64,000 nt of DNA, from positions 114,265,933 through 114,329,932 of the forward strand of contig NC_081410.1 of assembly GCF_030272615.1 (NCBI RefSeq), read 5' to 3'. A program made the translations under genes and the position numbers. Below the pieces are notes generated by a model, which worked only from the letters and a program-made list of their open reading frames with translations, made no database searches and was not told the origin of the DNA. Origin of the DNA: Cryptomeria japonica. Its lineage: Eukaryota; Streptophyta; Pinopsida; Cupressales; Cupressaceae. The stretch's first letter is position 1. Every line of letters starts with the position of its first letter. This document shows, in pieces, positions 59,001 through 64,000 of the stretch.

Positions 59001-60002
59001 ACCTTTTGAATGTAATGGTTAATCAATGTTTCATGGGTGCCATTTTTGGAAGGATTGTAATGAATTGTATATGGGCTTTATGGGGTATTTATTGCTGATT
59101 CCCACCTTGTTGCATCTTGAGTGGGGAATCTTCTAGGTTGAAACCCTAATTAGGGTTTTGCATGTAATCATGGCCTGAGGCCTATATAAAGGGGTGACCT
59201 CCCTCATTTGTGAGGAGGGAGCCTTGTATGAAATTGTTGCGATAAGTTTTGAGATAATAACAGTGAAACATTGTTCTCTGATGGGTGTCCACTTAAGTTA
59301 TTTTTTCAAAGCTTGCATGGTTTCACCTTCCTCACTTAGATTAGAAATAGTAAACTGCTTTGATTTCAATGGAGAATGTAATGGTGTCTGATGAATTTCC
59401 ATGGTTCATACCTTTTGCATCTTGCTGATTGTAAGTTGTAGTGTAAAGTTAGCCTGAGCCACTAAACTTGTGCTAAGTTCGGTTGTGGACAGTCGTTTGG
59501 ATTGCGCCGTGTTGGGTATTCAAATGCACTTTCTCAATATTAAAATCCTTCATCATCCCCAAAAGATTGCATTGGTTCTTTCGGAGTTGTAGTTGATCTT
59601 GGCGAAGCAAAGCTTGGTTTATTTGGAATTTGTCCACTAGAGCACTATTCATTGTTATCACTGCCCTTAGGAGTAGATTTAGATCCTTCTAAACCCTTTC
59701 ACTTTTACTTTCAGTTCATTTTAGTCCGTTCGAAGCAGCAGCATTGCAAAATTGCCATATCCGATGATGGAGTTCTAGCCACAACAAAGAAGTGAAAGAA
59801 TAGTGAATACGTAAGGCCCCTTGGATTACCAACAATCACATTAGCCAACTGAGTCACGTCTGTAGCATAAAGGAACCTTGGAGTCGATTGTTTGAACTTC
59901 TTGCAATCTTAGCATGCAATCGCACTTTGATCAAGAGAGAGTGAAGTGATCGTTAGGCAACTTTATTCTGTGTTCGACATAGTCATAAAAAACACGCCAA
60001 CA
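56018..60002 (-). mobile_element. Giant LTR-like element, copy B, TSD GGTAG, with a nested copia solo LTR
   Basis: On the + strand it begins TGTTGTGATGTTTCC and ends AACACGCCAACA, with GGTAG at 56013-56017 and 60003-60007. Read in reverse it aligns with copy A over much of its length: the start, the AACACAGAATAAAG word, the CAATGATAACAATG block, the TATA region near 59186, the 58-bp and 84-bp repeat relatives, the AT hairpin (57479-57567) and the terminal hairpin. Without the nested LTR it is about 3.3 kb. Confidence 0.9.
56804..57458 (-). mobile_element. Copia solo LTR (655 bp) nested in copy B
   Basis: It matches the LTRs of the copia element at 16594-22236 (TGTAATTTTGTGCCC... ...AAACAACA), in the long form without the 54-bp deletion. 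It is flanked by ACTCA (56799-56803) and TCTCA (57459-57463), a duplication with one mismatch. The uninterrupted sequence is seen in copy A at the same point (TTTGAGATTGG near 44151). This shows loss of an element body by LTR recombination. Confidence 0.92.
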
Positions 60003-60362
60003 GGTAGGAAGTGTGGTCTTGTTGGCCTAGGATTGGATGCCCTTGGAGTGATATTATTATTCTCGGAGTGATTAGAATTGGTTTCCCTTCCATTGTTGCT
60101 GCTCATGTTTTGAATGTCTTGAAGGAGGAGCTGGTTGGTCCTTTCATTTCTCTCGTCTTGATCCATGAGGGCTTGGGTGGTTTGAGCGGTTCACTCCATG
60201 AAGGCCCTCAACTCATTGCTCAAACGCTCACCCATGTTGTTTGGTGTAGGATGGTTGGTAGATGCAGTCCATTTTCTTTCTCTTTCTAAAGCCCTTAGAG
60301 CCCTTTGGCTGGTTTGCATCCACTATCTTTCATAGGATGGCAGGAAAGATGCTCTGATACTA

Positions 60363-61479
60363 TGGTAATGTCCCCTCACTCTATTGCCCTAAAATCACAT
60401 TTGTCATTAAGCAATATTAGAATGCCAACTCACCAATAAATGTCCTTGAAAGGTGCAAACCAAGGTCTGAAATCTGCAATCGAAATTGAAACAACAAATA
60501 CAAACATACACCTAGATATTTTGAAAATTTAGATAGCTCTTCCTATTTATAAGCATGCACATATTGAGGTTAGGAGAAAGATCATGAAGGGTCCGCCTGA
60601 AGCACTTTTCTATACCAAGCCTAAGAGGGTGTATACCACAGCCCTCTCCCTTGGTAGCTTGTATCTTCCTTTCCCATCCTCATCTTATCTCCCAAAAACA
60701 CACTTGCCATCTTGTGGGATTGGGTGGGGGTTGTGAGTGCCCTCTGGTTCTAGGGATCCCTTTGATCCGTTCTAGAACAGCATCTTACCAATGCCAGTGC
60801 ATCCTTCACTGCTTACACCCCAGTCCCATCCTAGAGGGTAGTTTTCAGACAAATAAACATTTCTATCATTCTATCATCAGCAAGAATACATTCAAGTGGC
60901 CTTTATTATATATAATCAGTGTATACCTATGCAAATAATGATTGGCAGATAATATGTAAGCGATAATTATACCACAGAATAATTAGTATGTTCATAAAGT
61001 GCTGGTAATATGGACTGAAATAATCTGAGGTCTGTTATAATTTGGTGTTAGGGGTCTGATGGTTAGTTTCCTGCTTAAAAGGCTGCCCTCCTATTTGATG
61101 CCTGCAGTCTTTGTTTATGGAGTTAAATGCTGATGCTTGATCTGGAAAATGATCATGGACTTGCTGATCTTTACAGCTGCTGTTTTGGACTCCAATCTCT
61201 ACTAATCCCTTTCTCATCAATGCCTTCCTCTATTCTGATATTCTCTTCCATCATTTGAACTGATGTGTCCCTTGGGGAAGAGCCTCCCTTTTGAAAGGTG
61301 GTGTCTTTACTTCCCACATAACTGATGCCCTAATTATTTCATTTGTTTTAACAACCACAGTTAATGTATTTGCTTCATTACTTATCCCCTAGGTAATGCG
61401 CATATGACATATCCTTTCCTTCCTTGCGTCTGCCCTACTTGGATCATGCAGATGTAAGTTCGCTTTGTGGGTCATGACA
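60363..61479 (-). repeat. 5' LTR of the split gypsy element (1117 bp)
   Basis: Starts on the + strand with TGGTAATGTCCCCTC, nearly identical to the left terminus at 52245 for about 75 bp, then the two diverge. This implies that the left LTR has lost most of its body. It ends GTCATGACA before the target duplication. Purine/pyrimidine composition is unremarkable. Confidence 0.8.
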
Positions 61480-61484
61480 CCTTG

Positions 61485-62480
61485 ACTTGAAGACTATCAC
61501 CCTTCTTGACGTGTCATGCTTCTTATGCATTTTGATGACTATATTGTCAACTTTTTCTGTCAGATTTTCAATGCTACAAACAACTCCTGTCTTATTGCAG
61601 GATAATTATCAAATCATAGAGCTGTTTAGTTATTTTAATAGCAGCGCTTTCAATGATTCTGGAACTACAAGTTTGACATTAGATTGTATTGCATTTTCAG
61701 GTGATCCACTACATTTTTTTAATCCAAATTAGTGTCTTGTACGGCCTGCATTTGCAATGCACCATCAAATCGATATCTAGGCTTTGATGAATGGTACTAT
61801 GTGCAACTTAGCTGTTCTGAATTTCTTGCCACTGCAAGGAAGTTCTCCGTTTCTCCAACGAACTTCTAGTCCACTACTTTCTCATTGAAACCTATAAGCT
61901 GTTTGCTAATCCTTGAATCACATTTACCTTCATTTCTCTCTACCAGATCATAGAACAGAAAGTGCTGATCAGCAGTAATGCACAAAACTCTTTAAGCCAA
62001 CTTTTCATATTCTTAATCCGACTCACCTATTGCTGATCAATGATTTGTTAGAATTTTATCCTGTGAGTTATCTTCTCCATGTGGATAAAAAGATAGAGCA
62101 ATGATCAGCTCCCCTCGACTTCATACATCTCCTTACGATCTTGGTGATAGTTCTTGTGCATAAAGCACTGGCATAGATTTATCCTCTTTTTTTCTTATAA
62201 ATATTGATCATGTATCCATGAATATACCATTATAATCATAAATATAATTATAATACAATAATATATTATAATTATACCATTGTTGTATTACAATTATATT
62301 ATAAATAATAATACAAAATTAATAACAATATAATAATAATATACCATTTTTTCTTAATCCAATTTTTTCACTATCTTTTCCTTATTTTTTCAAAAAATTT
62401 TATACTTGAGGTTTGCCGATTTTTCCCCCAAACAATTTTTGTTGCTGGGTACCACAAGGTGTGCAATTGACTCCATCACC
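61485..62480. other. Gene-free stretch, no feature recognised
   Basis: AT-rich. A GC-poor run of TATAAT/ATTATA words lies at about 62220-62345. A 101-bp open segment at 61600-61700 is bounded by AG and GT and could be an exon by chance, but its translation resembles nothing I know. Confidence 0.35.
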
Positions 62481-63740
62481 TTGTATTCATAGTTTGATAA
62501 AACGATTGAAGTAGATGTTTATGAGCAAAGTATGGATAAATTCTTCTATTCAAGAAGGTAGATGGAAAAAGGTTGTGAAGACAATTTTTCATGATGTTTT
62601 TGTGAAGAGCACTAATGAGATTGTCAAGGCAACTTAAAAATTACATTTAAATTGTAAATTGTGTCCGTTCACATTTGTAAAGAGTAATTATTGGATATTG
62701 TTTAATATTTCAAGATTTTTTTTAATTGCAACTTTATTTTGTTTGTAGGTGTTGGTGCCTTTAGTCAGGATTTTGGTGCGTGGTGGATGGGAAGAAAAAT
62801 TAAATTGGCTATCTATATAAGGCCATGGACAAGGTCAATTAGGCCATCCTACACTACAATAGGGAGATTTGACAAAGTTCCAACCCTTTTGGTACATTAT
62901 TGATAGGAGGTGGAATAATCAATTCCACCATCTCGTTCATGCATTGGCATACTACTTGAAGCCCCAATTTTTACTTTGAGAGGTCTTTAGGGATGTTAAT
63001 AGAGAGGTTATGGAGGTCCTCTCTACATGCATTTGGAAGATGTCACTTGATGTTGAGGTCAAGACCTAGTCATTGAAGAGTTGTAGAGATACAAGCAAGT
63101 TGGGAGAAGGCTCTTTGCTTCAGCACTAGCTATTAGAGGAAGAAACATCTAATCACGACGTAACAAAAAATTTCAACCTTCACAAATCTTTGATGTGTGC
63201 AATTAATGCTTACTTGCAAACTTGTGAATTATTTCTTTTGCAGTTGCTTGGTGGGAAGATCGAGGTAGAAAAATTCCAAATCTTAGAGGCTAGCCCTAGC
63301 CCTTCAAGTTTTGCCCCAACCTTGTAGTGCTTTTGAATGTGAGTGCAATTGTAATTTATTTATTTTCGTTCACATGAAAAAAACAATAGTTTGACACAAA
63401 ATTGTCTCAATGATCTTGTTTTCATGCAATACAACCTTTGTCTTTTGTCAAAAAAGTTTGAGGGCTTGATTAGATATTAGGCAATTTTCTTGGGGAATAT
63501 TGATCCATATAGCAATTGGATTGCCTTTGATGAGAACCCATGTTTATAGAAAATCAGATTGTTAAATTTGAGAGACAAGTAGAGGAGGGTGCAATAGAAG
63601 TAAAAGTGGGAGGCACTGGATTGGAGTAGATCATGGTTAAGGATTTCCCTAAGGAGTTATTACATTGTAGATTGAGGGTAGAGTCGACACTGCAACCGAC
63701 ATGGAGGAGTAGGACCCCAAACATCACCAGGATGTTTAAT
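62480..63740 (+). pseudogene. hAT transposase pseudogene, C-terminal half
   Basis: Across several frames the translation follows the hAT C-terminal half. KRLK.MFMSKVWINSSIQEGRW lies at about 62505-62570. VLVPLVRILV lies near 62749, and IIDRRWNNQFHHLVHALAYYLKPQF near 62900-62980. NREVMEVLSTCIWKM lies at about 62998-63045, and AWWED...PNL near 63246-63285. CLNDLVFMQYNLCLL then NIDPYSNWIAFDENP (about 63400-63545) end the domain. Two spacers look like introns: 62629-62748 (GC...AG) and 63160-63243 (GT...AG). Stops and shifts are frequent. The N-terminal half was not found upstream. Confidence 0.75.
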
Positions 63741-64000
63741 GGGAAGAGAGAAATGTAAAATATTGTAACTTTTCTGAAATTGTAATTTTTGATGATTATT
63801 TTTTATCATCATGGGGTTCATATCATATTATTGGCTGTTGCATTCACATGTTGATGCAATATTGTACTCTTTTTTAATTCAAATCTAAATGAAAACTAGA
63901 TTTGACTATTGTTTCCCCTGGCCATATTATTGGCTGTTGCATTCACATGTTGATGCAATATTGTATTCTTCAGGCCATAATGCAAAGGTGATTTGATATT
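63741..64000. other. AT-rich end of the window with a 43-bp direct repeat
   Basis: ATATTATTGGCTGTTGCATTC and the 20 bases after it occur at about 63825 and again at about 63926, followed in both by TATTGTA. No gene was seen. Confidence 0.5.

Larger units (their letters stand above)
54900..60319 (-). pseudogene. Gypsy gag and protease, interrupted by copy B
   Basis: ATG at 60317-60319, in-frame TGA at 60191-60193, open to 60003. There copy B and its duplicated GGTAG (3990 bp, divisible by three) interrupt the gene. The frame resumes at 56017 without change: capsid-like sequence follows (HDWWHHG), then a shift near 55580. Two zinc-knuckle-like motifs (CFKCKEPWECGH and CRHCNEKWERGHVC) lie near 55165-55255. 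The protease active site LVDSGASHNFID lies near 54935-54975. Confidence 0.82.
52245..61479 (-). mobile_element. Ty3/gypsy retrotransposon, split by giant LTR-like copy B, TSD CCTTG
   Basis: CCTTG occurs at 52240-52244 and 61480-61484. On the + strand the element begins TGTAATGTCCCC and ends GGGTCATGACA. The right LTR (5') is 60363-61479. A primer site complementary to initiator-Met tRNA (CTCTGATAC on the + strand) abuts it at 60352-60362. The gag start is at 60319, followed by protease, RT, RNase H and only the zinc-binding part of integrase. The rest of integrase and most of the 3' LTR are missing. Without copy B and its duplicated 5 bp, the element is about 5.2 kb. Confidence 0.9.

Noticed and set aside
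61600-61700. Possible exon bounded by GCAG and TCAG|GTGATC
   Set aside because: Only about 33 residues, no similarity to adaptins or any family I know, and such AG...GT pairs are common by chance.

Overview
The window is plant nuclear DNA, most likely from a gymnosperm with a very large genome (inference). It holds spliced, AT-rich, gene-poor sequence, plant-type Ty1/copia, Ty3/gypsy and hAT transposons nested in one another, and one exon of a conserved plant housekeeping gene. There is no bacterial, organellar or CRISPR signal. The only host gene recognised is one 199-bp exon at 38484-38682 (+) whose translation looks like the beta subunit of the AP-4 vesicle-coat adaptor. Its other exons were not found, so much of the window may be one or two giant introns.

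Layout. 1-5373 (+): a gypsy element of the Tat type, cut by the window start, one reading frame broken by two stops. 5.4-9.0 kb: unexplained DNA. 9026-10513: solo LTR. 10.5-16.6 kb: a decayed element-like unit carrying an unknown coding sequence (11634-15076) with a coiled-coil C-terminus. 16594-22236 (-): copia element with both LTRs. 22339-26547: a giant LTR-like element (copy C). 28622-34905 (-): gypsy chromovirus with both LTRs and a chromodomain. 35000-36024 and 36905-37229: non-autonomous hAT-like elements. 38.5 kb: the AP-4 exon. 39.7-40.4 kb (-): gypsy integrase relic. 41.1-47.3 kb (-): a hAT transposase pseudogene split by giant LTR-like copy A (41410-44983) and by a non-autonomous hAT (45963-47149). 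47936-51681 (-): a hAT element with an uninterrupted 781-codon transposase. 52245-61479 (-): another gypsy, split by giant LTR-like copy B (56018-60002), which holds a copia solo LTR (56804-57458). 62.5-63.7 kb (+): a third hAT transposase, a pseudogene.

Most boundaries rest on target-site duplications read directly: TTAAA, CCAAT, GAACC, TATAG, AGCTACAT, GGACC, CATTTTTC, CCTTG and GGTAG are exact, while (T/G)ATCTGGA, GTCAT(G/A)GG and (A/T)CTCA have one mismatch. The retrotransposon genes are inactivated by stops, frameshifts and lost catalytic residues. The hAT transposase at 48.5-50.8 kb is the only mobile-element gene that looks intact.

The least ordinary material is the family of 3.3-4.2 kb elements ending TGTTG...CAACA (copies A, B, C). 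They show no coding domains, contain tandem arrays that differ between copies, share hairpins, and all three inserted directly after the trinucleotide ACC.
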